This document shows, one piece after another, positions 9,801-17,604 of a DNA stretch of 62,734 nucleotides; position 1 is the first letter of the stretch, and each line of letters opens with the position of its first letter. Location of the stretch: the NCBI RefSeq assembly GCF_018424695.1, contig NZ_QTNQ01000019.1:1-62734 (forward strand), written 5' to 3'. This DNA is from Vannielia litorea. GTDB taxonomy: Bacteria > Pseudomonadota > Alphaproteobacteria > Rhodobacterales > Rhodobacteraceae. A program made the position numbers and the translations under genes. The notes under the pieces were generated by a model, which made no database searches, was not told the DNA's origin, and saw only the letters and a program-made list of their open reading frames with translations.

Positions 9801-10615
9801 GGCCCCAGAAAGACGTGCCCCTCTTCCAGCGCCACCGGCGGCGTGCCCGGCCCGAAGGTGAGCGCCAGCCAGGTGCTGTCAGGCCGGGCAGTCGCCGGAG
9901 CCTGCTGCAAGACCTCCCGATAGTAGAACTCCAGGTGCCGCTCCGTCAGCCCGTTCAACCCGCTGCGGGTGGTCTGAAGCACCTGAGCGAAGGCAAGGAA
10001 AAGCCCCGCGTGCGGCTGGTGATCCGGGCTGTCCGACAAGGCCTGCGACAGCGCCTGCCGTGCCACTTCCTGCACCCGCGCCATCACCGCGCCCAGCCGC
10101 GCTTCCCCCGAGGCGCCCAGTTGCAACTGCTCCCAGCCCAGCGCCTCCCAATGCCCGGCCTCGGCACCCACGCCCTTTGGTCGCAGGAAAAGCTCGGCCT
10201 GCCCGGCCGCGTCGAGCACGGTTTGCAGCCCGCGCACCATGCTGCTCTGCGGCATGCGCGCCGCCAGCCACCTGGCCTCCCGGCTGGCCTCGCGCAGAAA
10301 GTCCCAATCCGCCTCGACGCGCCCGCCCGGCCTGTGCCCGGCGATCCGGGCCAGCAGGAAGCCCGGATCGTCGCGAAAGAACTGCGCCCACCCCGGCCCC
10401 ATTCCGGACCGCACCAGCCGGCCATCGGGCCGGGCGTAGGCAATCATCCCGGCAAGCTCCACGGCAAAGCGGATCGTGTCGTCCACGCTGCGCTCGTCGA
10501 TGCCAAAGCTCGCCGGATCGAGCGCGGCAATCGCCCGACCCCCCTGCCAGAGGTGATCTATCTCCTGGGCCGGATGCAGCCTCAGGGCCGGGGTGGTGGC
10601 GTCATCCCGGGGCAT
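6845..10615 (-). CDS. eCIS baseplate J-like wedge protein (Afp11-type)
   Basis: A 1256-residue protein. A C-terminal stretch near residues 960-1040 (FRQRLSDALRTKERAITAGD, YETLVLDAFPDIAEAKCL, VVVTPCAGRD) is the conserved part of putative baseplate assembly proteins that form the wedge around the spike. The N-terminus (HPAQEIDHLWQGGRAIAALD) is also typical, and the middle is a long variable beta-rich region. ATG at 10615 was chosen because it follows the gp25-like gene with a 14-base overlap. A longer frame exists, but its first 33 residues lie inside gp25. The product would join gp25 and the second wedge in the baseplate that triggers sheath contraction. Confidence 0.85.
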   Translation of the reverse strand: MPRDDATTPALRLHPAQEIDHLWQGGRAIAALDPASFGIDERSVDDTIRFAVELAGMIAYARPDGRLVRSGMGPGWAQFFRDDPGFLLARIAGHRPGGRVEADWDFLREASREARWLAARMPQSSMVRGLQTVLDAAGQAELFLRPKGVGAEAGHWEALGWEQLQLGASGEARLGAVMARVQEVARQALSQALSDSPDHQPHAGLFLAFAQVLQTTRSGLNGLTERHLEFYYREVLQQAPATARPDSTWLALTFGPGTPPVALEEGHVFLGPQAADGSRVRFGLDRAVRFAPARLLAIDRLGLWQDRRGRVGGITATAMPLSGVPGGWPSFGHGRAGGALVRGARADPALCGIMIASQALALSGGAREIEVTLRLVDPESRGIADALRQIAAELPPEVTAAQREAACLAILAASYRAEVSTAKGPVLADGLEVTRAEGARGAAPGRLTFRLTLPPSAPPIAADPKSAPALPWLRFTLDPAARPFGYAPLGRFLVTDAQLAVRVAGLGGAVLGAGQGKPVPTEGTLPFGPVPAPGAQLEISHPDLLQQGAKRLGLSWDWIGLPQPPEDLASHYAGYGDDIGNQSFRAVPEVSDGSQWAGALPEGRPEEERRTGVPIFALGGEGAMTPDVAMRFDAEALEGAPPMRRVRLTWRAPAMGLGQRVYPGLLADAVLAKATRWKIPAAILGFFGLERPVVQPKPPLQVKLAGLRLSYTRRASVAAGTAALWRVAPLDAPAQVSQSALSPLPQSGRALLRLTVGGVAPGEVVNLLVITADGPKARATPGLPEQSEPPLDITWAYRSGAGWEDLPEAMVLADETDHLRQTGVISLVLPGDIAPGPDGAVQIGLSAPPGVAPPGRVVQILTGGARVTRVMDPLPDLPPAVAEGVGPAAPHLPAGAIKGSEQPVAGLTATLQPLASTGGRAAETVAAFRQRLSDALRTKERAITAGDYETLVLDAFPDIAEAKCLIDVQQGGLTVVVTPCAGRDLPDARPAVGLPRRREIAAFLAARAALWSGEIRIVSPSYEAVHLGGWLALEPGASRGDVFARIEAVLSGWLCPWRGAALAPMPIGTGQIEAAALAARLEEVPGVARITGVSLVQTFETADASVVGAVRHGLKDTALATRLRGWRPEGVIRSSGPCSVLVPARRHSLSLLSPDRALGGLSVAGDLFAFRPEEVPLWRADPLAIPRAPKPFGIGAMEVGRSFIPTTPADATPPREGGRPHPTGAPPAPFAVLPPRGGAPGGDGPGRPAQDRRVFS

Positions 10616-11057
10616 GGGTCGCCTCGTCGTGGTAGAAGGGGAACACGCGGTTGCCTCGGGTGTTGGTGCCCACGATCCGGTAGTCGATGGCCACATCGAG
10701 CCGGGCATCCGCATCCGGCGCGGGGGCCACCGTCACCACGGTGTCGGTGATCCTCGGCTCGAAGAACAACAGCGCCTTCTCGATCCGCCGTTGCAACAGG
10801 GTCATCTCCGAAAGATCCATCGGCATGAAGACATCCAGCTGCAACCCGACGCCGTAGGTGGGCCGCATCACCCGCTCGCCCATGAGAGTGAACATCAGCA
10901 CTTCCAGGCTCTGGTCGATATCGCGTGTGCCATCCACCATCTCCACCATGCCGAGCCCGCCCGCATCGTCCGGAGCGATGTCAAAGCGCGGCGGAAAGCT
11001 CCAGCCACGCCCGATGAAGGCGGGAAAGGAAGAGGCGGGGCGGCTCACCGGCGGCAT
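10602..11057 (-). CDS. eCIS gp25/lysozyme-like baseplate protein
   Basis: A 151-residue protein with TLMGERVMRPTYGVGL at residues 57-72, the core motif of the GPW/gp25 family that nucleates sheath polymerisation at the baseplate. It ends with IDYRIVGTNTRGNRVFPFY, also typical of the family. The start at 11057 is chosen because AGGAGG lies six bases upstream. An ATG at 11078 would overlap the PAAR gene and lacks such a site. It sits between the PAAR and wedge genes, as in Afp and PVC clusters. Confidence 0.9.
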   Translation of the reverse strand: MPPVSRPASSFPAFIGRGWSFPPRFDIAPDDAGGLGMVEMVDGTRDIDQSLEVLMFTLMGERVMRPTYGVGLQLDVFMPMDLSEMTLLQRRIEKALLFFEPRITDTVVTVAPAPDADARLDVAIDYRIVGTNTRGNRVFPFYHDEATHAPG

Positions 11058-11067
11058 GTCTGGCCTC

Positions 11068-11367
11068 CTATTCGCCAATCAGAACAGTGGGAAAGCCGGT
11101 GAGGATCGTGCCACCATGGGCGGTTTCGTCGCCCATCCGCGCTGCGGGCCGCCCGCCGATCAGCACCGTGGCCGAGCCCATCACCACCGCATCGGGCGGG
11201 CCGACACACACCAGCGTATCCCCCACCACCGAGGCCGGCAGACCGCCGATCAGCACGGTGGGCACCCCCGGCCCCACGATCGGGCCGCCGACGTGCGGCA
11301 CCGGCACCGGCGTGGGGGTCTGCATCGGGCATTCGTGCATGTCGGTCAGGCGGGCAGCAGGCGGCAT
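11068..11367 (-). CDS. eCIS PAAR-repeat spike tip protein
   Basis: A 99-residue protein beginning MPPAARLTDMHECP, with glycine-rich repeats VGGPIVGPGVPTVLIGGLPA, DTLVCVGPPDAVVMG and MGDETAHGGTILTGFPTVLIG. These are PAAR repeats, which fold into the metal-binding cone that sharpens the Vgr-like spike. His and Cys residues suitable for metal binding are present (H11, C13, C54, H83). A GAGGAGG box precedes the start. The gene directly follows the spike gene, matching its structural partner. Confidence 0.93.
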   Translation of the reverse strand: MPPAARLTDMHECPMQTPTPVPVPHVGGPIVGPGVPTVLIGGLPASVVGDTLVCVGPPDAVVMGSATVLIGGRPAARMGDETAHGGTILTGFPTVLIGE

Positions 11368-11436
11368 GGGCCAGGCCTCCTCGGGGCTGGGCCTGGGCTG
11401 GCGGCGGGGTCATCAGCGCGCGCATCGGGCCATCTC

Positions 11437-13221
11437 CTAGTTGATCATCACGAGGCTGCCGGTGATCGACAGCTCGCCCGCAGAGGTGACGCTCGCCGAG
11501 GCCGCGCCATCCGCCGAAAACTCGGTTTCGGCACTGATCGACACCACGCCGCCCGACACCGACACATCGGCTGGCGTGTCGATGCTCACCCCCGCGTCCC
11601 CGCTGATCGAGACCGAGCCGGTGGCCGAGATCGTCATGTCGGCGGGCGTCGACAGGCTCATGCCGCTCTCGGCCATTTTCAGCGTGTTGCCGTTGGAATC
11701 CGCCACCTCGATGGATTTCTCCTCGTCGCTGAGCGTGATCGAATGGCCCCCAGGCGTTTTCACCGTCAGCACCTTCTTCTCGTCGTCGAAGCTGATCGAC
11801 AGCCTGGAGCGGGTGACGATGGACTTCTCGGCGTTCGTCTCCTCGGGCGTAAAGGCGGGCTTGCGCTTGGCACTGTGCAGCGCGCCCAGCATCACCGGCG
11901 CATTCGGGTCACCGCCGAGGAAGCCCACCACCAGCTCGTCGCCCACCTCGGGCAAAAAGGTGATGCCGATCTCCTCGCTGGCATATGGCTGCGCCACGCG
12001 CACCCAAAGCCCCTCCGAGCCGGGCAGCAGCGGAAAACTCACCTTGATCCGCCCGGCACTCTCCGGGTCGCCGTTGACCTGCACCACCTTGGCAATCTGC
12101 AAGCCCGTCGCCCCCGGCAGCCGGGCCGAGGCGGGGGCCATGGTGGCATCCCGGTGGGTATCGGTGAACCACTTTCGGTCCAACCCGAAGCGCGCCTCCG
12201 TCACCCATGTGCCGCCGCTTGCCCGGTGCCGCACCCCGGCCACATAGGCCTCGCCATCGAAGCGCGCGCCAAGGCCCTGCAATTTCAGCGCCTTGCCCGG
12301 CACGATGGCCGCATTGCCCGGAAAGCTGATCCAGCCGCGAAACCGCGCCAGCCGCGACTTCAGAAGCTGCGCATCGGCCCATGTCTTCAGTGCCGCATCC
12401 TCCACCGGATCGGGGGTTTGCAGCCCGAAGTCCTTCACCCCCAGCACCTCCGCCAGCTTGGTGCCCGAGATGTTGCCCTGGCTGTTCACCGACGGGTCCG
12501 AGCCCGAGGCCTCCACCGTCTCCTGTTCCTTGGCCGACCAGCTCAGCGCCTTCACCCCGCCAAGCTGGCTGGGGGCATCAAGCTCCAGCGAAATGGCAAT
12601 CAGGCTCTCGCCGAAAAGCACGTCATACTCCGCCGAGGAAAAGTCCGGCTTGGCGACCCGCACCTTGCCGCCGGCCACATCCACCACCATGCCGTTGATC
12701 TCGGCCCGAGCGAGGATGAAATCCCAGGCCGTGGCATTGGCCTGCGCCAGGTGCGGGTGGCTGCCGCTGGTGGAGGAAACATCGGCACTCAGCCCGGCGG
12801 CAGAGATCAGCGCGCTCATCGCGGCGCTGTCGGTGCTGTCGATAAACACCTTGGCCCCGCGCGCCACCGTCAGCGCGGCGGCCTTGTCGCCGCACACCAG
12901 CGTCAGCGCGCTGGCGCCGATTTCATCCACCTCAAGCGCCTGACGCAGGATGATGCCCTTGAAAACGCTTACGTTCTTCGCATGGTAGCCCAGCTTCACC
13001 TCGATCTCTTTTCCCGGCGCAAAATCGCTGCTCTCGCTCGCCTTGAAGGTCTCCTGCGAGGGGTCGCCATCCTCGATCACGATGCGCGCCTCGGGCAAGC
13101 GGTTGAGCAGGCGGTCTACCGAAACCTCGCGCACCATCAGGCTGTCGGAAATGGCCCTGCCCCCGGCCAGGATCTCAACCGTGACAAGGTCGGACGCGGG
13201 GCTGCGGACAGATTGCGTCAT
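11437..13221 (-). CDS. eCIS Vgr-like central spike protein (Afp8-type)
   Basis: A 594-residue protein. Residues about 1-330 resemble the gp27-like hub (phage late control D fold). Residues about 370-460 hold the gp5 OB-fold region with ESAGRIKVSFPLL, VRVAQPYA, GITFLPEVGDELVVGFLGGD and PVMLGALHS, all diagnostic of Vgr/gpV spikes. The C-terminal 140 residues are short Ser/Thr/Gly/Asp-rich beta repeats (GVSIDTPADVSVSGGVVSIS), fitting a trimeric beta-helix needle that would carry the PAAR tip. The start overlaps the LysM-type adaptor gene by ATGA. Confidence 0.92.
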   Translation of the reverse strand: MTQSVRSPASDLVTVEILAGGRAISDSLMVREVSVDRLLNRLPEARIVIEDGDPSQETFKASESSDFAPGKEIEVKLGYHAKNVSVFKGIILRQALEVDEIGASALTLVCGDKAAALTVARGAKVFIDSTDSAAMSALISAAGLSADVSSTSGSHPHLAQANATAWDFILARAEINGMVVDVAGGKVRVAKPDFSSAEYDVLFGESLIAISLELDAPSQLGGVKALSWSAKEQETVEASGSDPSVNSQGNISGTKLAEVLGVKDFGLQTPDPVEDAALKTWADAQLLKSRLARFRGWISFPGNAAIVPGKALKLQGLGARFDGEAYVAGVRHRASGGTWVTEARFGLDRKWFTDTHRDATMAPASARLPGATGLQIAKVVQVNGDPESAGRIKVSFPLLPGSEGLWVRVAQPYASEEIGITFLPEVGDELVVGFLGGDPNAPVMLGALHSAKRKPAFTPEETNAEKSIVTRSRLSISFDDEKKVLTVKTPGGHSITLSDEEKSIEVADSNGNTLKMAESGMSLSTPADMTISATGSVSISGDAGVSIDTPADVSVSGGVVSISAETEFSADGAASASVTSAGELSITGSLVMIN

Positions 13222-13871
13222 TGCCCGCGCACCGGCGGAAAGTTCAGCGCGCGGCCCTCGGGCACGTGCATCACATCATTGAGGTCATTCGCGCGGCCCA
13301 CCTGCGGGTAAAGCCCGGGATCGCCGTAAACATCGTAGCACATCAGCGAAAGCCCGGCCTCCTCGCGCACCACGCGCTGGTGGGTAAGGTCGGCGCTCTG
13401 CTTGCCAGCCCCGCGCGCGAGGTCTGCCGGGGTCTGGTGCTGGCGGAAGGTGAAGATCAGCCGCGCCCGGAGCGGCAAGCCCTGCGGGCTGAACAGCAGG
13501 TAGGAAACGTTAAGATCGACCAACTGGCAATCAAACGTCAGCTTGCCCCAGGCCACCCGCAGGTAATTCGGGCTGTGGATCGAGCCGTTGAAGCTGTAGG
13601 CCACCTTGCGGATCTTGCCCAGCTCGTCGTCGATGGAGCTGACGCCGGGCACAACGCCCGTCGCGTCGATCACCGCCGCGAAGCTGAGCACCTCGGGCGC
13701 GCGCGACTTGAACTGCGAGATCGCCCCCGCCGCGTCGATGCCCCGGTCGGTGGTGAACTCGGCGTGGTGGCGGTGCTCGTAGCTTTCCGGGTTGAGCTGC
13801 ACCGCGTAGCTGCCCACCTTGGAGCGCAGCTCATCATCCTTGTAGGCGATGATCTGGAGTTTGCTCAGCAT
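13218..13871 (-). CDS. eCIS tube-terminal/LysM-like adaptor protein (Afp7-type)
   Basis: A 217-residue protein opening MLSKLQIIAYKDDELRSKVG, with QLNPESYEHRH near residue 25. This is the pattern of the contractile injection system tube-protein family that links the tube to the spike hub. The C-terminal part (SLMCYDVYGDPGLYPQVGRA, NDLNDVMHVPEGRALNFPP) has the LysM-like spacing of a nearly constant YGD..YPQIARAN..D..h.ipGt.L.iP pattern. It is coupled to the spike gene by ATGA and preceded by the small DUF5908 gene, which is the usual eCIS order. Confidence 0.87.
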   Translation of the reverse strand: MLSKLQIIAYKDDELRSKVGSYAVQLNPESYEHRHHAEFTTDRGIDAAGAISQFKSRAPEVLSFAAVIDATGVVPGVSSIDDELGKIRKVAYSFNGSIHSPNYLRVAWGKLTFDCQLVDLNVSYLLFSPQGLPLRARLIFTFRQHQTPADLARGAGKQSADLTHQRVVREEAGLSLMCYDVYGDPGLYPQVGRANDLNDVMHVPEGRALNFPPVRGQ

Positions 13872-13880
13872 CGCCCTACC

Positions 13881-14069
13881 CTACCTTTCGGACCGGGCGC
13901 GCAGGGCCAGCTCCACCTGCCGCCGGATCAGCGCCAGAAGCTCGGGGCTGCCGAGGTCGGGCGCGACTGGCACGGGCGCGGGCGCAGGGCCACCCGCAAA
14001 GGCACCCGGCGTTGCCCCGTCTTCATAAACGTGGCCCCGGATCACGATCTCACGGATTTCGACGGTCAT
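13881..14069 (-). CDS. small DUF5908-type eCIS protein
   Basis: A 62-residue protein starting MTVEIREIVIRGHVYED, with a Pro/Ala-rich middle (PAPAPVPVAP) and a basic helix at the end (LLALIRRQVELALRARSER). This layout, and its position between tube and LysM-type genes, matches the DUF5908 family of short proteins found in eCIS and related tail clusters. Its role is not established. The sequence-only evidence is modest, but placement in the operon with short spacers supports it being real. Confidence 0.75.
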   Translation of the reverse strand: MTVEIREIVIRGHVYEDGATPGAFAGGPAPAPVPVAPDLGSPELLALIRRQVELALRARSER

Positions 14070-14090
14070 GCAGCCTTCCCCCGGCCCATC

Positions 14091-14576
14091 CTAGCTGCCC
14101 AGGAGGCCTTCTTTCTTCTGTGTCTTGAACAACTTGCGCGTTACCGCGCCATAGGCGAACTCGAGCGTCTCGATCGCCAGCTTGTTGGCCTGCGCATCGA
14201 ACGGCCCCACGCTCCAGCGCACCGGCCAGGCCCTGTCGAACGACCAGCCGATCATCGGCGTCTGGTCCGGCGCGAGCAGCGACACCAGCAGCGATTGCGG
14301 CTTGATGGGCTCGGCCAGCCCGCCCTCGAGCGTGGCCTTGGCCCAGCGAAACAGCCCGGAACTCGCTACCATCAAACCCCGCGTCAGCACGAGGTTGCTG
14401 TTGCGCACCCGGCCCGGCAGCTTGTGAACAAATCTGTTCTCGCCGCCCTCGCGCAGCTCCATCACTCCCGTCCGGCTGTCGAGCCCGCGCACCTCCTTGA
14501 AGGCCGCGTCGACGCCCTGGGTGGTACTGCCGACGGCGACGGTGAAGGAGAAGCCGACAGGCGGGTAATAGCTCAT
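14091..14576 (-). CDS. eCIS inner tube protein, second copy (gp19-like)
   Basis: A 161-residue phage-tail tube protein. It has MSYYPPVGFSFTVAVG, then FKEVRGLDSRTGVMELREGG, LPGRVRNSNLVLTRGL, WSFDRAWPVRW and KLAIETLEFAYGAV, the ordered motifs of the T4 gp19-like family. The start at 14576 fits the family and lies 13 bases after the first tube gene; a longer upstream frame would overlap that gene. Two different tube proteins are normal in eCIS: one builds the shaft and the other usually forms the layer next to the hub. Confidence 0.9.
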   Translation of the reverse strand: MSYYPPVGFSFTVAVGSTTQGVDAAFKEVRGLDSRTGVMELREGGENRFVHKLPGRVRNSNLVLTRGLMVASSGLFRWAKATLEGGLAEPIKPQSLLVSLLAPDQTPMIGWSFDRAWPVRWSVGPFDAQANKLAIETLEFAYGAVTRKLFKTQKKEGLLGS

Positions 14577-14589
14577 CGTCGGCCCCCGC

Positions 14590-15045
14590 TCAGGAGTTCT
14601 CGATGGTGATGCCCTCGTGGGCGATCTCCAGCGTCTCCACCGCCACCTCATTGCCGTCGGACTTCAGATCGGTGCCGGTGATCTTGGTGGGCCATGCGTT
14701 CGAGAGCTTCCACACCATCGTCGGCTTGCCGCTTTCATCCAGCAGCTTGATCGTTACGCTCTCGCGCTTGATGGTGTTCATCTTGATCTTCGCATACCAG
14801 TCGAAGAACTTGTTATCCTTCACGAAAACACCCTTCTTCAGGGTCACGTTCCCGGTCTTGGCGATGCCCGGCATCTTGATCGGCGAAAACACCTTCGAGT
14901 TGCCCGCGCGATATTCGATGATCTGCGTCTCGGTATCGAGCCCCGTCACCTCCTGGAACGGCAGGTTCGTGCCCATGTCGCCGATGTCCACGCTGAAGTA
15001 GAATTTCGGCAGGGGCCAGACGGCACCTTCCTTTTCACCGGCCAT
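14590..15045 (-). CDS. eCIS inner tube protein, first copy (gp19-like)
   Basis: A 151-residue protein with PLPKFYFSVDIGD, FQEVTGLDTETQIIEYRAG, IKMPGIAKTGNVTLKKGVF, WKLSNAWPTKITG and VAVETLEIAHEGI, all canonical for Hcp/gp19-like eCIS tube proteins. By position directly after the sheath it is the likely main shaft subunit. A segment of this gene and the sheath is less GC-biased at codon third positions than the baseplate genes, as is common for highly expressed structural genes. Confidence 0.93.
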   Translation of the reverse strand: MAGEKEGAVWPLPKFYFSVDIGDMGTNLPFQEVTGLDTETQIIEYRAGNSKVFSPIKMPGIAKTGNVTLKKGVFVKDNKFFDWYAKIKMNTIKRESVTIKLLDESGKPTMVWKLSNAWPTKITGTDLKSDGNEVAVETLEIAHEGITIENS

Positions 15046-15069
15046 TGGAGTGTCTCCTTACGCTTTGGG

Positions 15070-16527
15070 TCACGACTTCTGCATCTGCTGTTTGAAGGTC
15101 AGCACGATGAACTCGGCGGGGTGGGTCACGGCCACGAGGATCGTCACGTTCATGATGCCGTTGAGGATGTCTGTCGGTGTCATCGTCGAGCCGAGCCCGA
15201 CCGAAACCGAGAAGGCATCGGTCGGCTTGGTGCCCGCCAGCGCGCCCTGCCTCCACATGTTGGTCAGGAAGTTCTCGAGCATCGCCTTCACCACCGACCA
15301 GGTGTTGGCATCATTCGCCTCGAAGACGAAGGCCTCACAGGCCAGCTTGGCGGATTGCTCGATCAGGATCATCGTGCGCCGCACCGAAATGTAGCGCCAG
15401 TCCTGGCTGTTGCCGTCGAGCGTGCGCGCGCCCCAGACCAGAACGCCGCGGTTGATGAAGGTCCGGATGGCGTTGATGGCAAGCCCGTTGAGCGGCACGT
15501 TGAGGCTTTCCTGATCCTCCCAGGTGATCTCCACCGTGGGCGAGAGCACATCGGTCATCGAGGTGTTGGCAGGCGCCTTCCACGGGCCGATCTGATTGTC
15601 GGTAAAGCTGATGATTCCGGCCATGGCGGTGCTGGGCGGCATCACGTTCATCGCGGCAAGCGCGGCCAGCATCGTCTGGTTATAGGCCTGGCTCGCCGAC
15701 ATGAGCGCCTGATGCGGACTCTTGGCCTCCGCCGCCGTCTTCGTGCTGGTGATCTGGCCCGCGAGGCTCTTCAGCTTGGCGTTCGATCCCGCCTCGGCCT
15801 CCACCTCCTTTTGCAGCGCCTTCTTCACCGTGTCAGAGAGGTTCATGAAGGTGATGTCGCCCATCTCGATGAGGTTGGTGTTCACCCAGGGGTAATAGGC
15901 GGCGCCGTAGTTCAGCCCATTCGTGCCCACGTTGTTGTAGAAGTCCTCGACCGGGTCCGTCGCGCCCGGCTGGCCGAACTTCAGGTTGCCGTTCACCAGA
16001 TCAAGAATGGCGATGCGGCTCTGCATCGTCTCGCAATGCCTTAGAACCTTCTGCGCCACCGAACTCCAGTCCCCGATCGACATTTTCGCGGTATCGGGGG
16101 TGATAACCATGGTCGGCTCGGGCGTGGCCTTCAGCGGGGCCAGCGCATCGGTGATCGCGGTTTTGTCGGGTGTGACCGGCTTGCCGCTGCTGTCGGTATA
16201 GCCGCCCACCGAGACGATGTAACAATCGCCGCCGCCGTTGTCGTAGAAGAAGCGCAGGCCGCTGTACATCAGAAAAGGCGTCGTGCACGTCAGGGTTGAC
16301 GTTTTCTTGTCCTCATCGACGGTCATCGCCGGCGCGCCACCGAAAACCTGCTGGAATTCCGCGAATGAGCCGATCTTGGTTGGCACATTCGTCAGATCGG
16401 TTTTTCCGGCCTTTGCCGTTTCGGTATATCCAATGAAAACCGGAATTGCCGTTGGCACCTCCACAACGGAATTCGGAAATGCGTTTTCCTCGACAACATA
16501 TACGCCGGGTGTTTTGTATTGCGCCAT
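15070..16527 (-). CDS. eCIS contractile sheath protein
   Basis: A 485-residue tail sheath protein. It opens MAQYKTPGVYVVEENAFPNS and VPTAIPVFIGYTE, the conserved sheath start that threads into neighbouring subunits. It carries GLRFFYDNGGGDCYIVSVG and ends with NGLAINAIRTFINRGVLVWG ARTL, RRTMILIEQSAK, and ITVAVTHPAEFI-like sequence near the C-terminus. GGAG lies eight bases before the start. Contraction of a polymer of this protein around the tube drives puncture of the target membrane. There is one sheath gene here, as in simpler eCIS, not the two or three of Afp. Confidence 0.95.
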   Translation of the reverse strand: MAQYKTPGVYVVEENAFPNSVVEVPTAIPVFIGYTETAKAGKTDLTNVPTKIGSFAEFQQVFGGAPAMTVDEDKKTSTLTCTTPFLMYSGLRFFYDNGGGDCYIVSVGGYTDSSGKPVTPDKTAITDALAPLKATPEPTMVITPDTAKMSIGDWSSVAQKVLRHCETMQSRIAILDLVNGNLKFGQPGATDPVEDFYNNVGTNGLNYGAAYYPWVNTNLIEMGDITFMNLSDTVKKALQKEVEAEAGSNAKLKSLAGQITSTKTAAEAKSPHQALMSASQAYNQTMLAALAAMNVMPPSTAMAGIISFTDNQIGPWKAPANTSMTDVLSPTVEITWEDQESLNVPLNGLAINAIRTFINRGVLVWGARTLDGNSQDWRYISVRRTMILIEQSAKLACEAFVFEANDANTWSVVKAMLENFLTNMWRQGALAGTKPTDAFSVSVGLGSTMTPTDILNGIMNVTILVAVTHPAEFIVLTFKQQMQKS

Positions 16528-16569
16528 ATTTCACTCCAGTAAGCGAAAAGATCCAGGGCCTCGGCCCCG

Positions 16570-17313
16570 TCAGCCTTCGCTGCTTTGCTCGGCACAGGCC
16601 AGCTTGGTTTCGATCGAGGCGAGGGTTTCCATCAGGGTCGCCCGGGCCGCGGCGAGCACGGCGTCGGCGGCCTCCACGGCAGAGTCATGCGTGGCCTTCG
16701 CCGTCTGACCCGCGTTCTTCAGATCAACCGCCGCCTTCTCATCCGCCAGCTTGGCACTGAGCTCGGTCGCCTGCGCCGTGGTCAGCGCCGACTTGGCCGA
16801 CGCCGCCGCCGATTGCGCCGTACTCAAAACGGCATTTGCCTCCGATTGCGCGGTCTGCGCAGTTTGCAGTTCGCGCTGCGCGGCGGCCACGGCGGCCTCC
16901 TTCTCGGTCACGGCCACATCGGCCCCATTTGCCTCATCCTGCGCTTTTTGCTCGGCTTTCTGGGTTTTCTCCTTGGCAGCGGCGGCCTTCTTCGTGTCTT
17001 GCTGCGCGGCAACGAATGGCTCATGCGCAGCTTCCTTGGCCTGCTCCGCCGCTGCGATCGCTTCGGTCTGCGCGGCATCGGCGGCCTGCTTGGCCGACTC
17101 GCAGGCCGCCACGGCCTCGGCATAGATCAACTCGGCAGCGGCACGGTCCGCCTTGGACTGTTCGACCAGCGCCTCGCGCTCGGCCTTCTTCGCTTCGCGC
17201 TTGGCTTTCTTCAGGGCGTCGTCCTTGCCCTTGCCGCCGGTTTTCGAACCGCCAGAGCCCCCGTCGCCCCCGCTGTCGGCTTCGTCATTCCCGGATTTCG
17301 GTTCTCGTGCCAT
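16570..17313 (-). CDS. Ala/Lys/Glu-rich coiled-coil protein leading the eCIS operon
   Basis: A 247-residue protein with a Gly/Ser/Asp-rich start (SGGDGGSGGSKTGGKGK), then nearly 200 residues of Ala, Lys, Glu and Gln with heptad-like spacing, such as KKAKREAKKAEREALVEQSK and AAAEQAKEAAHEPF. This predicts one long coiled-coil rod and no membrane segment. ATG at 17313 is preceded by AAGGAG about ten bases upstream; a start 45 bases further up lacks such a site. It is the first gene after the promoter region and lies 42 bases before the sheath. I do not recognise a named family. It could be a chaperone, a scaffold or a fibre. Confidence 0.65.
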   Translation of the reverse strand: MAREPKSGNDEADSGGDGGSGGSKTGGKGKDDALKKAKREAKKAEREALVEQSKADRAAAELIYAEAVAACESAKQAADAAQTEAIAAAEQAKEAAHEPFVAAQQDTKKAAAAKEKTQKAEQKAQDEANGADVAVTEKEAAVAAAQRELQTAQTAQSEANAVLSTAQSAAASAKSALTTAQATELSAKLADEKAAVDLKNAGQTAKATHDSAVEAADAVLAAARATLMETLASIETKLACAEQSSEG

Positions 17314-17442
17314 ATGAAAATAACTCCTTCCACGGCGAAAATAAATTTCCGCCGACAATGAATTCGCTCAATAGAAACGAGCCAAACAGGTTACGCAGGT
17401 TGCCCCAAGGGAAAGCCTTCCACAGATTAAACCATAAAGCGA

Positions 17443-17467
17443 GTGAAAATATTCACCTGTGGATAAC
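17443..17467. promoter_or_regulatory. AT-rich control region of the eCIS operon with nested palindrome and DnaA-box match
   Basis: The 290 bases between the eCIS operon and the minus-strand cargo gene are strikingly AT-rich for this genome. They contain GTGAAAATATTCAC (17444-17457), an inverted repeat of five-base arms around AATA. An outer pair TCCACAG (17420-17426) and CTGTGGA (17458-17464) flanks it. The right outer arm extends to CTGTGGATAA, whose complement TTATCCACA equals the consensus DnaA box. This looks like an operator region for the eCIS genes. Which protein binds cannot be told from sequence. Confidence 0.45.
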
Positions 17468-17604
17468 TCTAATTTTCTCTATTTTATCAACATGGAGTAG
17501 TAAGACCTTCAATTCCGCCCCCACTACAGAGCCACCATGAACAGCGGCTAGACTCTACCATGGGGCGATCCCGCGCCGTGATTCCGCCCCGCAGGCACAG
17601 CCCG

